A DNA stretch of 14,709 nt from an uncultured Clostridia bacterium. Its GTDB lineage: Bacteria > Bacillota > Clostridia > Christensenellales > UBA1242. The stretch's first letter is position 1; every line of letters begins with the position of its first letter. A program made the position numbers and the translations under genes. Below the pieces are notes generated by a model, which ran no database searches, was not told the origin of the DNA, and was given only the letters and a program-made list of their open reading frames with translations. Positions 14,369-14,709 of this stretch are shown here, one piece after another. Location: assembly GCA_934746515.1 (NCBI GenBank), contig CAKVFH010000020.1, forward strand, positions 1 to 14,709, read 5' to 3'.

Positions 14369-14396
14369 TTAGTTCTTTTACTTTTGCATATAAAAT
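14369..14396 (+). promoter_or_regulatory. Weak candidate promoter of the XRE regulator
   Basis: TTAGTT (14369-14374), a 16-bp spacer and TAAAAT (14391-14396) form the best-placed candidate. The ribosome binding site GAGGTG and the ATG at 14420 follow. The match is only moderate. Confidence 0.35.
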
Positions 14397-14419
14397 ATAT
14401 ATATGCAATTGAGGTGAAA

Positions 14420-14709
14420 ATGGATAAATTAGAGATTATAAAAAGAATTAGTCAAATTAGAATTGAAGCACATTTGTCAGCAAGGGCATTATCACAAAAA
14501 ATTGGTATGAATGATGGCTACATCAACAGATTAGAGTCAAAAAAAGATTTTTTGCCAAGGCTTGAAACACTTTTGGATATTTTGGAAGTTTGCGGAGTTT
14601 CAATCGAACACTTTTTTTATTATGATTATTTTGAATATGATAAAGATAAACAAATATTGGATAATCTTAAAAAAATTGATTCTGAAAAGAAATTGATACT
14701 CCTAGAACT
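14420..14709 (+). CDS. XRE-family HTH transcriptional regulator, 3' end cut off by the window
   Basis: The reading frame is open from the ATG at 14420, preceded by GAGGTG, to the end of the window, giving 96 codons. The N-terminal 65 residues form a Cro/C1-type helix-turn-helix: LEIIKRISQIRIEAHLSARA, then LSQKIGMNDGYINRLESKK as the two-helix DNA-binding core, then LPRLETLLDILEVCGVSIEHFF. A charged helical region (YDKDKQILDNLKKIDSEKK) begins the C-terminal part. It is divergent from the lipoprotein gene. The repeats at 14290-14332 are the obvious candidate binding sites, so it may control the lipoprotein and itself. The missing C-terminus could add a sensor domain. Confidence 0.88.
   Translation, partial: MDKLEIIKRISQIRIEAHLSARALSQKIGMNDGYINRLESKKDFLPRLETLLDILEVCGVSIEHFFYYDYFEYDKDKQILDNLKKIDSEKKLILLE

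Overview
The window is AT-rich bacterial DNA using the standard genetic code: tryptophans checked are TGG, and of the ten complete genes nine stop with TAA, one with TAG and none with TGA. Strong AAGGAG-type ribosome binding sites, low G+C, a lipoprotein with a Gram-positive style collagen-like surface design, a class III (oxygen-sensitive) ribonucleotide reductase and a bifunctional AdhE all point to a strictly anaerobic, fermentative Firmicute-like organism, perhaps of the gut. The species cannot be named from this sequence.

Layout, left to right. (1) 1-98: the 3' part of an initiator tRNA-Met and its terminator. (2) 191-1373: a plus-strand exported PI-PLC-X-like protein with a G-rich promoter spacer, ending at a bidirectional hairpin shared with the next operon. 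(3) 1391-4210, minus strand: nrdD-nrdG, the anaerobic ribonucleotide reductase and its radical-SAM activase, preceded by two NrdR-box-like sites 32 bp apart. (4) 4443-6664, minus strand: a two-gene operon of unrecognised proteins. The first is a 128-aa protein; the second is a 582-aa protein with a transglutaminase/cysteine-protease-like Cys-His-Asp signature. (5) 6817-8308, minus strand: a PHP-domain metallophosphoesterase with a large insert. (6) 8388-11874, plus strand: adhE followed by an APH-fold kinase and a terminator. (7) 11884-12368: a small orphan gene. (8) 12428-12490: a hairpin that can stop transcription from both sides. (9) 12497-14185, minus strand: a lipoprotein with collagen-like G-X-Y repeats and a beta-helix-like C-terminus. 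(10) 14285-14709: an operator-like repeat cluster and a divergent XRE-family regulator cut by the window end.

The metabolic genes fit together: AdhE reoxidises NADH by making ethanol from acetyl-CoA, and NrdD/NrdG makes dNTPs without oxygen. Three lineage-specific genes (PI-PLC-like at 230, the 128-aa gene at 6652, the small gene at 11919) have a consensus TATAAT 6-9 nt before the start codon and no Shine-Dalgarno, which predicts leaderless mRNAs. The conserved genes instead have ordinary leaders with AAGGAG. This split, the uncharacterised two-gene operon, the in-frame Shine-Dalgarno/ATG between the two halves of adhE, and the phased repeats between the lipoprotein and the XRE gene are the points most worth following.
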